Shown piece after piece: positions 26,009 to 36,461 of a stretch of 64,000 nucleotides of DNA; within the stretch, counting starts at the first letter, position 1; every line of letters starts with the position of its first letter. The notes beneath the pieces are model-generated. The model did not search any database. It saw only the letters and a list, made by a program, of their open reading frames with translations, and was not told the origin of the DNA. Position numbers and translations under genes: made by a program. Source of the DNA: Hevea brasiliensis. Its lineage: Eukaryota > Streptophyta > Magnoliopsida > Malpighiales > Euphorbiaceae. The DNA lies in contig NC_079498.1 in assembly GCF_030052815.1 (NCBI RefSeq), positions 89,696,273-89,760,272 of the forward strand, in the 5' to 3' direction.

Positions 26009-26887
26009 GTGAAACCGATTTTGATAGATCAGATAAAAAAGGTAGCACTAAATGATGAAAAATATCAGAAATTGATGGAAGAAGGTCGGGATGGAAAAAA
26101 ACCTGGATTTTTAATGAATGATGATGGCTTATTATTACACCAGGGCAGAATGTGCATTCCAAATGATGTGGAATTGAGGCAAATCATTATGCAGGAAGCA
26201 CACAACTCTCCTTTTGCTATGCACCCTGGTAGAACTAAAATGTACAGAACGGTAAAAGAGCACTATTGGTGGATGGGTATGAAGAAGGACATAGCTGATT
26301 ATGTATCTAAATGCCCGACTTGTCAACAAGTGAAGGCAGAACACCAAGTGCCAGCTGGTTTGCTACAGCCATTGCCAGTTCCTAAGTGGAAATAGGAAAG
26401 GATCACGATGGATTTTGTAATGGGACTTCCTAGAACACAGAAGAACCACGATGCAATATAGGTCATTATGGATAGATTGACCAAGTTTGCTCACTTTCTA
26501 CCAGTGAAGATGGACTATAGCCTAGACAAAATAGCTAAATTGTACATTGATGAGATAATGAGACTTCATGGAGTGCCGGTATCGATTGTGTCAGACAAAG
26601 ATCCAAGGTTCACTTCTAGATTCTGGGGTAGTTTGCAAAAAGCCCTAGGAACTAGATTGAACTTTAATACTGCATTCCATCCACAAACAGACGGCCAGTC
26701 TGAGAGGGTAATTCAGATTTTGAAGGATATGCTACAAGCTTGTGTAATTGAATTTGAAGGTAGTTGGGACACACACTTGCCTTTGATTGAATTTGCTTAT
26801 AATAATAGCTATCAATCAAGCATTGGGATGCCTCCATATGAAGCTTTGTATGGCAGAAAGTGCAGAACTCCTTTTGTGTTGGGATGA
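26009..26887 (+). pseudogene. pol of element B: integrase
   Basis: The HHCC zinc domain is visible (MHPGRTKMYRTV, HYWWMGMKKDIADY, CPTCQQVKAEH) up to a stop at 26393. The DDE core follows: MDFVMGLP with the first Asp, [14 protein letters not shown] with the second, and [13 protein letters not shown] with the Glu, open from 26468 to 26887. The [12 protein letters not shown] junction is continuous here, in contrast to element C where 75 bases interrupt it. Two in-frame TAG/TAA stops disable it. Integrase inserts the DNA copy into host chromatin. Confidence 0.92.
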
Positions 26888-27452
26888 AGAGGGTGAAAGC
26901 AAACTGATTGGCCCTGAAATTGTTCAACAAATAAAGAAAAAGGTTAAACTTATCAGAGATAGACTCAAGGCTGCATCAGACCGTCAGAAGTCCTGCATTG
27001 ATTTGAAAAGAAAAGATATTGAATATGCAATGGGTGATAAGGTATTCCTCAAGGTTTTCCCTTGAAAGAAAATTATGAGGTTTGGCAGAAAGGGAAAACT
27101 GAGTCCTCGCTTTATCGGGCCATATGAGGTTCTGGAAAGAGTGGGTCCTTTAGCATATAGATTAGCACTACCTCTAGAGCTAGAAAGGATTCATAACGTC
27201 TTCCATGTGTCTATGTTGAGGAGGTGCAGATTAGACCCCTCTCATGTTCTACCAGTAGAAGAAATTGAGGTGAATTCAGACCTCACTTATGAGGAAGAGC
27301 CCATAGAGATTCTGGCACATGAGGTGAAGCAGCTGAGAAACAAGCAGATACCATTAGTTAAGGTCCTGTGGAACCATCATTCAGGCCAAGAGGCTACTTG
27401 GGAGCCCGAGGAGGACATGAGAAGGCAACGCCCACAACTATTTAGAGATTAA
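26888..27452 (+). pseudogene. pol of element B: GPY/F module and chromodomain-like C-terminus
   Basis: After a frameshift near 26880 and a stop at 27063, the frame 27075-27452 encodes the GPY/F module (LSPRFIGPYEVLERVGPLAY) and the segment ending in VLWNHHSGQEATWEPEEDM. The latter is the degenerate chromodomain typical of Tekay-type chromoviruses, thought to steer integration to heterochromatin. The final stop at 27450 lies only 33 bases before the polypurine tract. Confidence 0.9.
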
Positions 27453-27484
27453 TACCAGGTGAAATTTCGAGATGAAATTTATTT

Positions 27485-27498
27485 AAGGGGAGGAGAAT
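27485..27498 (+). promoter_or_regulatory. Polypurine tract of element B
   Basis: AAGGGGAGGAGAAT abuts the 3' LTR start TGTAACACC. Confidence 0.9.
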
Positions 27499-30400
27499 TG
27501 TAACACCCCTATACTAAGTAGTCTATACATTCTACTGTTCTGGTGACTAGTGTCTGTCCGGACAGTCAGAATGTCTAGAACTATATATGTGTCATCTAGA
27601 AAAGCCATAAATAAAAATTAATAGAAATTATATGAATGTGAAATGGAAATAAGGAAAACAAAGCATTATCGGTTAAATGAGCCGAGGTCCTAGCAATGGG
27701 TAACCGAACTGGGAAGTGATTGCGAGCTCAGTTGCTACCCTAATTTTGTGTGAGACCCTATGACATCCCAGTCCTAGGGATAATTACGAAGCTAATGGTA
27801 ATGTGAAAACCACAGAAAAGAATAGAGAACCAGTTCAAATAATTGAATCAGAGTTCAGGAAGTGACCTAGTGCTATTGGAAAAACTGATCAGATCGATAA
27901 GGGGCAATTTGGTCAATTCACCCTTAGAGATGACTCTTGGACTAAATTTCCATTGAAATGTAAGAAATTAAAATTATGAAAAATAAACTAAAAGAGAAGA
28001 GGTGTATGGAAGAAAAGAAAAATGAAAAGAAAAATTCAGAAATTAAGTTGATTATGACATCATCAATGATGCAAGCATGACTTAATTAAAATTATAATTT
28101 TAAATTGTGAAAAATTGAGGATATTTATCATTAAAATGAGACAATATTAAAAAGAAAAAATTAGTCTTCTTCTATCCCAACTTTGCCGTCCCTCTCTCTC
28201 TCATGTTCTCTCTCAACATTTCACCATTAACAATCAACTTCAAGCTTCCAAACTCCCAAATTTAACCTTAATTTTTATAGTCTCTCCACTAAAAACCCTT
28301 AATTAGACTTTGGTAAGAAGAATTGAAGAGAGAATTTCAAGAAATAAGTAGAGATTAAGAAGATTGAAAAGCTCCATATAGAGGCAAGTCTCTCTCTCTT
28401 CACTTAAGTTAGTTTATGCTTGTGAAAATGAGGTTAAGCAAGTAGAAATTAACTTAAGAATTGAAAAAAATTCATGCATAGACTCAAGCCATAAAATTCA
28501 ATCAACTTGATGGGGCTAGGGTTTGATGGAAATATATGGAACCAAATGTGTATTCAAGCTTAAATTAGTAAGTATATATGATTAGAATACTTGAATTGCA
28601 TGAATTGTGGCAATTAGAAAATTAGGGTTCATAGTGATTAGGGTTTTAGAGGAATTTGGGGATTTTTTAGAATTGTTGACCAATTGATGTGTATAATACT
28701 CAATTTTGGTCACTTAGTGTGTTTTGAATTGGGAATTGAGAAATGAAATTGAGATAAGTTGTGGTTATGGAATTGTTGAATTCTGGATAATGAGTTCAGC
28801 TAGTTTAAAGGGCCATAAGTTGAATTGTGTTGTCCAATTGGTGTGAGGCCAATTGAAAATGAAATTAGGGTCATAATTCTACATTTTTTACAAAGAAACC
28901 TTACCCAAAAACTGACGATAAGTTGGTCTAAAATTTGGTTGAATCCGAAATTAGTGCCATGATTCTAGGCAGAATTGACCAAATGAACAGTACATGTTCA
29001 AATTATCATAACTTTGTGTAGAGAGGTCTAAATGACCTGATTTTTGAACCATTGGAAAGCTTACACATAGTAGAACAACTTTTATGGAGAATAAAAATCC
29101 AAATTCTAACCATAACCTAGTCAAATTGATAAGTAAAATTAGGTCATCAAAACTGCCAGAACCAAATTTGCCCAGAAATTCTGGACAATTACCAATCCGG
29201 CCAGTTATGTTAAAAATATCATAACTTGAGCTACAAAACTCAAATTCGAGTGATTCAAAAAGGCAATTAAATTAGACACATTAAGGAACAACTTTGATGA
29301 AGAAAGTTTAGCTAAATTTCCATTGTAGAATGATCCAATGGAATAGTAAACATAAGACCAAATCTGAAATTTTGAAATAACTTATAATGAATCTTGAATT
29401 GTAATTAGCAATCAATGCCAACAAAATTGTGACCCAAAATGTGGTAGGACCATGTGTTTAGAAATTGTATACTTATTAATTATGAAAAAGTCAAAAATTT
29501 ACATGAATAGTAATATACATAGTAACCACACTATCATCAAATACAAAGATTCCAATCTTATAAGACTTTATAAGTAACTTGAGTATGAAAAATTCAATTG
29601 TTCAATTAATTATTTAGAAATGAGTTGAATGGGTATTGAAACACTTTAATTATGTGTTTCAGTAGGAAAGGAGCCTTCCAAGGAATGAGGTAGAGTAGAT
29701 TGAGTTAAGGCAAACAAAAGATATTTGTGAACAATAATTTTTATATTCTTTGTCTCTACTAGAAAATTTATTTGGATAAGTGTGTTGTGAACAATTTATG
29801 ATTTTTATGGCTTTGAAAATTTTATTTGAGAAATATTGTGTTGCCTAAATTATAAGCGAAAATTTTGAATGATACATGACTAGTGTTGAAATTAAATTGT
29901 TTGAATGAAATGGTTTGCATTGGATTTTGAATTCACACTTGGCATTGCAAATCTATTGTGTTCCTCCTCCATTATAGAGTTGAGATTGATTATGTTCCTT
30001 CCTCTCTGACTTGTCAGTTTGAGGTTGAGATCGGATGAGTACTCATATAGCTAGCTAGCCACCTCTCTCATTAATTTCGATTAGTGAGGTTGTAGATTAC
30101 TTTATCGTGGTGTACAATACGGCATTGATTATGAAATTTTGTATCATGACCTAAGTTATGTAATTATTGGCAACACTATTGTTTACAATTTATTTTGATA
30201 AATTGTTGTTAAAAATATTAATATCAGCTTTGTGAACTATGATTACGAGAATTTTTAAATTTCTGTTTACCAATGAATGGTTTCATTTTTAGTGATTTTT
30301 GGAATTTATTGTTGTGAAGCATTGAGTCAATTACTCAGCGATGACTTTTCTTGCTGTCGCAGATAGGGAGAAGGATAAAGCAGCAGAGTGAGCTGCTTCT

Positions 30401-30963
30401 AGCTGCAGTTAAAGAAACTTTTGGATTTTGTACGTGTATAATATTTTATACCCTTATAAATTTTTTTTGATGTAAATTATTGTTCATATGTATCTATAGA
30501 ATTAGTTGAGCAGTTGTACAATCAAAATTGTAATATTAATATTTTGTCCTCTTTTCTGGAATTGAAAATTTTATATATGAATTACACTGAATTAAATGAT
30601 ATTGAGATTGCCAGAAATTGTATTGATTTGTATGGGATTGTGTTGAGATTAAATGGAGTTGTGGATATTGTACATATTTGAAGTGTTTTTAACAGGTTTT
30701 GAAGAACTGTTTTCTCAATTTCTAGCCGGTATTCTACCAAAATTTCTATAAAATTTTCGAAATCCCAAATAAATCAAAATTTGAATTCATGACATAAACT
30801 TCAATTAAAGGCCTTTTAGTAATTATTCAACATTACTTTACATTTTAAAATGAATGGAAATTAGTTTAAAAATCCTTATAGTATATTTAATGGGTTATTG
30901 GTAGGCGAAGTTCAGTAATTCATTAGATATACTACGGGATTATGTTATGTCTAAGGTGTGACA
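27499..30963 (+). repeat. 3' LTR of element B (3.5 kb)
   Basis: It starts TGTAACACCCC and ends AAGGTGTGACA; it aligns end to end with 19174-22656 with scattered transitions and small indels. No gene is present. Confidence 0.92.
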
Positions 30964-31990
30964 GCAATAAAACCTTGCAGATAAGATCGGCCTCACTTCA
31001 ATCTGACGCTGTTTAAAAAAGGCGATCATCAAACAATATAGATCGCTACATGAGATTTTTGGACCTTTACAATTTTGAAAAATTAAAAATAATTTTATGA
31101 TAATTATTAATAATTTTTTGGCTTAATTTAAGTGAGATCTGATCGATGATAGCTCATCGACACTGGGACCTCGTTTTCGTCTAGATCCGGCTACCCGGCA
31201 GCTCGTTCTGGAGTGTGGCCAATATTATAGTCGATCCTAGCATTTCAGACTCTTCGGATGTGTTCCAAGCATTAGAATCGACATAGGTAAACCCGAACCC
31301 TAAGTTTCTTTAATTACCTAGTATCGGGTTTAGAATAAAAATTCATAAAATATTCATGGGTAATTAGAAAATTATAATTCTTTTTGTAATAGTATAACCT
31401 TATTAAGAACCACCAGATAAAATTTTAGAATTTTTAGAGCTCGTTTGAATGATTTTTGCAGAATATCAATTTTAGGGGCAAAAATGTAATTTTTTTAATT
31501 TTATGAGATTTGCTTGGATTGGAGGGCCTAGGAGGGGCCATGTGATGTTGATGAGATTTAGATGTGAGATTTGTGATTTTAGAAGTATTATTTGAACTAC
31601 TTTGTAGGTTGGGTAGGTCCTCGGTACAAGAGAGATTCTGTCAGATTTTTTGCACGAATTAGGGCATCTTTTGCCTCTTTAAAAGTTTTGTTTTGAACTA
31701 GTACTAATAAATTTATAATATAATTATTTAGGTGATCAGGATCAGCCATCCTCCCCACCCAGTCGCCGCAATAGTCGTCGATTAACTAGTGAGTAGATAT
31801 TAATTTTATTTATAATTTTAATATTATTATATATTCAAGGCATGCTCATGCATCACTTATAAATACATGTATATGGTTAATTATTAGGCATGCCTTGTGT
31901 TGCATATGTAATTGATGACTTGCTGTATATGTTACTTTATGGCAATTTGAAGCTGTGTGCGTGAGTTTGTATTTGTGTGGTGTGTATATG
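30964..31990 (+). repeat. 3' LTR of element A, second part
   Basis: It resumes the alignment to the 5' LTR of A at about 12063 (GCAAT, B's right target-site copy, then AAAACCTTGC) and continues to GTGTATATG, matching 13276-13285. It is interrupted here by the TRIM insertion; the last five bases ATATG are that insertion's left target-site copy. Confidence 0.88.
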
Positions 31991-32383
31991 CATAACACCC
32001 CTTACCCGGTCTATAGTGTAAATTATCACCTCAGCAGTCCATTTTGTTAGGGCTCATGTATCATTAGATTTTGCATTTTGATTATTGCATGTAAGTAAAC
32101 GATGTAATTCATTTTGTGATTGTAAATAAAATTGTAAATATTGTACTTGATTTTATATGAATGAAAGGAAGTATTTTATTTACTTGTAAATGAGTTTAAA
32201 GATGATGCTTGATATTAGTATATGTATTGATAGACCCTGTATATGAGATGAAAGAAGATAGGTGTAAAACTAATTGAGATAAGATTGTAGAGCTAGATTT
32301 AGTAAGACAAACTAAGGAAAGTGAAGTATTATAACACGAAAAAGTGAAAAAACAAGGAGATAGTAGTTCCTCGACTATTTACT

Positions 32384-32701
32384 CCACAAGGCCCTAAGGC
32401 AGTGCTCCAGTGATTCCGTTAGACGCGGCAAAAATCTCCCTGAAAGATGGGAAACACGTCCCACATTGGAATGGGAGTGGAAAGTAATGATATATAAAAT
32501 GAGGGAACTAATCACTAGAGGCACCTTTTGGTGGAATGGCCTGGAGAGTTGGAAGAACTCCAAGGTTAAGCGTGCTTGCTTGAGAGAAATCCTAGGATGG
32601 ATGACCTCCTGGGAAGTTCTCCATTCCACCTACGGGACAAAACCGTGAGGCTTGCTGCTAAAGCGGACAATTCCTTTAGTGGTTGGAGCCTGATTGTTAC
32701 A
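32384..32701 (+). repeat. TRIM repeat copy 1 with 5S-like promoter
   Basis: It starts CCACAAGGCCCTAAGG and ends TGATTGTTACA. The 5S-like part is at about 32558-32617; upstream are a CCCACATTGG motif and ATATATAAAATG, a TATA-like run. In Cassandra the 5S-like part includes RNA polymerase III control boxes. Confidence 0.8.
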
Positions 32702-32772
32702 ATTGATATCAGAGCCGAAAGCTCCCTCAGTATGATGCGACAAGTGAGGACACTTGTGGCGGAAGCTGGTGG

Positions 32773-33088
32773 CCACAAGGCCCTAAGGCAATGCCTCAGT
32801 AATTCCGTTGGACGCAGCGAAAAGCTCCCTGAAAGATGGGAAACACGTCCCACATTAGAATGAGAGTGGAAAGTAATGATATATAAAATGGGAAAACTAA
32901 TCACAAGGCGCCTTTTGGTGGAATGGCCTGGAGAGTTGAAAGAACTCCAAGGTTAAGCATGCTTGCTTGAGAGAAATTCTAGGATGGGTGATCTCCTGGG
33001 AAGTTCTCCATTCCACCTATGGGACAAAACTGTGAGGCTTACAGCCAAAGCGGACAATTCCTCTAGTGGTTGGAGCCTGACCGTTATA
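32773..33088 (+). repeat. TRIM repeat copy 2 with 5S-like promoter
   Basis: It matches copy 1 base for base over most of its length with scattered transitions; the 5S-like part lies at about 32944-33007. It ends GACCGTTATA followed by the target-site copy ATATG. Confidence 0.8.
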
Positions 33089-33936
33089 ATATGGATATGG
33101 GTAGGACGGGTAGACGCGGCTGGAGCTTGACTCGTTGGAAGGCGTGACTCGAGTCAATTTCGCTGGCTCCCGCATTTGGATATTAAGAGAAAGTTCAACT
33201 TTGAGTTGATCTCGCTGACAGAGGTTGAAACTAAGAGAGCTATATAGAAGATCAGCTCCCATATATGTGTATGTGTAAGTATGGATTTGACACACGGGTG
33301 TGTGAGTGCTACAGATTGCCTTTGGTGTGATTATGACTTGACTTGTTTGAATTGTGTGAAAATGTTGTATTTCATTTTTAAGAATGCACTAGACTTAGAT
33401 AGTTATAAAAATTATATATAAAATCAATATCTTACTTTATGAGTCGAACGCTCACTCTTGTTTACCCTATTTTTTCAGGCTACAGGATGAGTTCTTTTTC
33501 AGAATAACCTACTTCTTTCTTCGCAGGTTTATTAACAGTTATGTATTTGCATTATTATTTTCTAAAATTATAATCTAGAACTCAGCATGTGTTAGCAGTA
33601 GTATTAAACTTGTCAGGTACTGTGTTAATTTAAGTTTTAGGTATTAGTAAATGAAAAATTTTGTGATAGTTAAATAGTTTGTAAATGACGGCATCAGGGT
33701 TGAGCTGGACTTCCATAGCTTTAATTTTTTATGGTTATCGGGTTGAGTTAGCCTGAATAAAGATATAATATTTTATTTTATTTTATTTTATTTCATTTTA
33801 TTTTAGTTGCATGTTGGGCCTCAGTTTTTAGCCCTGGTTATAAATTTGTGAACAGTAAGGCTTACTACGAGCCTCAGAGGTTTTATATTAGCCCAAGTCC
33901 TAATGCCGGTCTAGCCCGTGAGATCAATCTGTAACA
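33089..33936 (+). repeat. 3' LTR of element A, last part
   Basis: It begins with the TRIM's right target-site copy and aligns to 13281-14180 of the 5' LTR. It ends GATCAATCTGTAACA where the 5' LTR has GATTGGGTCATGACA, and is followed by the ATTGG duplication of element A. Confidence 0.88.
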
Positions 33937-33941
33937 ATTGG
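33937..33941. repeat. Target-site duplication of element A, right copy (ATTGG)
   Basis: It is identical to 11130-11134 and marks the right edge of the nested cluster. Confidence 0.9.
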
Positions 33942-35122
33942 ATTCCTTCCAAAGTCAATCCTGGGCTCTTGTGTCTTGGTAGAAATTGCATTCCTAAGCA
34001 CTTATAGAATTTCTTTGAAAGAAGGCATTTACACAAAGTCCACAACCAACCAAGTGTTTATTTTTATTTAATTAAAATGATGATTGACCAAAAACTCACA
34101 TTGAAGGTCGTGGGTCTCAAAGATTTTTTGATAGTAAAAATTGTCCCAATTAGTCTGTACTCAAAATTCTCGATGTAAGAAACATATATGCCATTGTTTG
34201 GTTATATTTTAGCCAAAAAGTGCCATGGGTCTAAAACTTCAAACACTCAATTTGCACAAATTTAAAAGGTTCAATGTGCGAGGTTACCCTTGAATTAAAG
34301 CCTATCACAAGAAGAACCCATAGAGCCCTAGAATACTAATTAAGGTGGTTGAAAACGACCAAAAAGGGTGAAAAAAAAAAACTTTGAATAGTCTTTTCAT
34401 CAAATTACACATTTTTTTCAGTCAAGTGGGATGCTGGACGGGCCATTGGAGGTTGCCGATGGGCAAAGAAGACAGTGGTGATCTCAGTGAGATTGGTTTA
34501 CCCACAAAAATGTGAGGGGGAGAGAAGGCAAATATTAAAATTAGGTTGGAGAAAGAATGAAAATGGATGGGTGTTTGGATATTGAGTTTAAAATCCTTTA
34601 TCCAATTTAGCTTTTTTTGTATTCATTTTTTGCTATACTGCTCTATCTTAGAAAATAAAATAAATCTTTCAAAATAGTTTTTAAAATAAAAAATCTTTTT
34701 AAATGCGCCACAGTCTTAAAATAATTTATTAAAATAAAATATATTAAAATTCAAAACTTAAAAATTAAATTAAACAAATTAAATAAATTTTTATAGATAT
34801 GAATACGTAATAAATTCAAAAATTTAAAATGTTACATTTTTATGCAAATGAACAACCACAACACCAGGCAAGGCAAGGGGGAATGTTCCATTTGATGTAC
34901 GCATTGGCTGTTAAAGGGGACAAGAGGGCTCAACGGATCTATGATCACATAAGCGATGCGATGGCATCCAAATTTAAGGAACGGTCATGCCGCAGCTACA
35001 CAGAAACATTTCTCCGATTAAAATGGCAAAAAAAATCCATCACGTTCAACCGTTTGCTCGCCCATTTGTAATTGTAGACACGCGAAAGAACCAAACCATC
35101 CGCTACATTTTTGTCCACAAAA
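33942..35122. other. Upstream region of the CPP1-type gene
   Basis: It is an AT-rich flank between the repeat cluster and the gene. The section 34800-35122 is less AT-rich and should hold the promoter and 5' UTR. An 80-residue open frame at 34829-35071 has normal amino-acid composition but no motif I recognise, so I do not call it a gene. Confidence 0.5.
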
Positions 35123-36419
35123 ATGGCTGCGGCCACTCTCTACGTCCGGCCCAACCGCCTCGCTCCTGGTTCACCCTTCTCCTGGCCACCGGTCCACCTC
35201 CCCACCTCCGCCGCCACCACAACTCAAATAAAGTCCTCGAAGAATGAGCCATGGAGGGCCACAATAATTCCATCTTCTCGTCGCCTCTTAGCTGCAGGTG
35301 GCGCGCGAGCCGGTTCCCGAGCCGACGACTCTGCGCCGTTTGAGATGTCGGTCGAGAACGCTCTCAAGCTTCTCGGCGTCTCCGAGAGCGCGTCTTTCGA
35401 TGATATACTTCGCGCCAAAAAAGCTATTATTGCTGCGTGCAAGGATAACCAGGAAGCGATTGCACAGGTTATTTCATTGTCTTTTTTGTTATTTGGATTA
35501 TTTAATTCTGAGCCTTTTTTATTAAAAAGAAATCCGTTTTGTTTATTTCAGTTAATTTTGAAGTTATGGCTTTAAAATCTAACGTTTCAATTTCGTTTAT
35601 TGGCTTTAAAGTTGAAACTTTCCAAGATTATTATGCGGTTTAGTTAGAATGACATCTTCGATGATCTTTAGCCTAGAAAATAATAGAATTTTGATTCTGG
35701 GCTTGACTCAGAACTGGAATGATCTTGTCATTTGTGTCTAGTTCATCTATTTTGAGTAGGTAATTAATTGGATTTTGTATTCGTGTTTGAGCTTCGCATT
35801 AATTTGTGAAGCTAACATGGTAGTTAAGTTGGTAAAGTTGCTGTGTCACTATATCTAATTAACTTTGAATTTCATTATGCTGCTAATGGTTAGAACGTTT
35901 AGTTAGTTTGTTTTGTTTAATGGGTCATATGAGGAATTCTATTGTCTGAGGAATGGATTAGTGGGAAATTGAAATTCCAGCTTCAACTAGTTCTTTTATT
36001 AGATTTAATTTGCCACTGCCTTATGATTTCGTAGAACTTATTGAACCGGGTCTTCTATGGAATTTAGTGTTTCACTGCATTGATGTGTATTGCATATTAA
36101 GCTTCAAATTTGATATCTCATTTCGTCCCATTATTCAAAGCTTATTGAATGGCATGGAGCTTATTCACTTCTGCTATGCTGTTTACGAAGTCATGGAAGG
36201 CATAAGAAAATATTCCATTTTAAATCAATGCTTGTGCTTATACGTTTACCCAACTTGTTATGGTTCCGCGTGGTATAAAAATAGTGTTGATTCAAGACGC
36301 CTCTTTTTAGTGATAGTTTCATTACCAAGACATAAATATGGTTGAATTTGTATTTATTGTCATGAGTATTTGTTGTGTCAGGAGAAAGTTTTTATGTTGA
36401 TGATATTGATAAGTAGTTT

Positions 36420-36461
<42 letters not shown>

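Larger units (their letters stand above)
19174..30963 (+). mobile_element. Full-length Ty3/gypsy chromovirus B nested in element A
   Basis: Two LTRs (19174-22656 and 27499-30963) of nearly equal length flank a 4.8 kb interior with PBS, gag, protease, RT, RNase H, integrase and a chromodomain-like C-terminus, all in plus orientation. The target site is duplicated as GCGAC/GCAAT; the empty site in the other LTR of A reads GCGAT, so each copy has taken one transition. PR-RT-RH-INT order, the GPY/F module and the terminal ATWE segment identify a chromovirus, best fitting the Tekay/Del clade. LTR differences are frequent but fewer than in A. Pol has several in-frame stops, so the copy is dead. Confidence 0.95.
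31991..33088 (+). mobile_element. Cassandra-like TRIM insertion with 5S-rRNA-like LTRs
   Basis: The 1.1 kb insert is flanked by ATATG on both sides (31986-31990, 33089-33093). It contains two similar copies of about 317 bases (32384-32701 and 32773-33088), each ending in GTTACA/GTTATA. Between them a PBS-like TGATATCAGAGC (32704-32715, one mismatch to the initiator-Met complement) directly follows the first copy, giving an LTR-PBS-short interior-LTR layout with no coding capacity: a TRIM. Each copy contains a stretch closely resembling the 5S rRNA gene internal promoter (GGTTAAGCGTGCTTGCTTGA, then CTAGGATGGATGACCTCCTG), the defining feature of Cassandra TRIMs. The left 393 bases have no partner in the right copy. 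Confidence 0.85.
11135..33936 (+). mobile_element. Old LTR retrotransposon A, host of two nested insertions
   Basis: The order is 5' LTR 11135-14180, decayed PBS at 14185, decayed internal region to 18307, then a 3' LTR starting at 18308 and ending at 33936. The 3' LTR is split by element B (19174-30963) and by a TRIM insertion (31991-33088). Perfect ATTGG duplications flank the whole. The two LTRs align along their length but differ by many substitutions, mostly transitions, so A is clearly older than B and C. Only a trace of coding sequence survives. Family resemblance of the LTR to element D suggests the same chromovirus family. Confidence 0.9.

Noticed and set aside
32558..33007. Possible pair of 5S rRNA genes
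   Set aside because: Only the internal-promoter half of 5S rRNA is present in each copy, and both copies are inside TRIM repeats ending in GTTACA with a PBS between. They are 5S-like promoter sequence, not rRNA genes.
34829..35071. 80-residue open frame upstream of CPP1
   Set aside because: Ordinary composition but no domain, and it overlaps the probable promoter/5' UTR of CPP1. There is no splice signal or homologue I can name.
36010..36345. 111-residue open frame in CPP1 intron 1
   Set aside because: AT-rich intronic sequence; splicing from 35467 to 36528 keeps the conserved protein, so this frame is not an exon.
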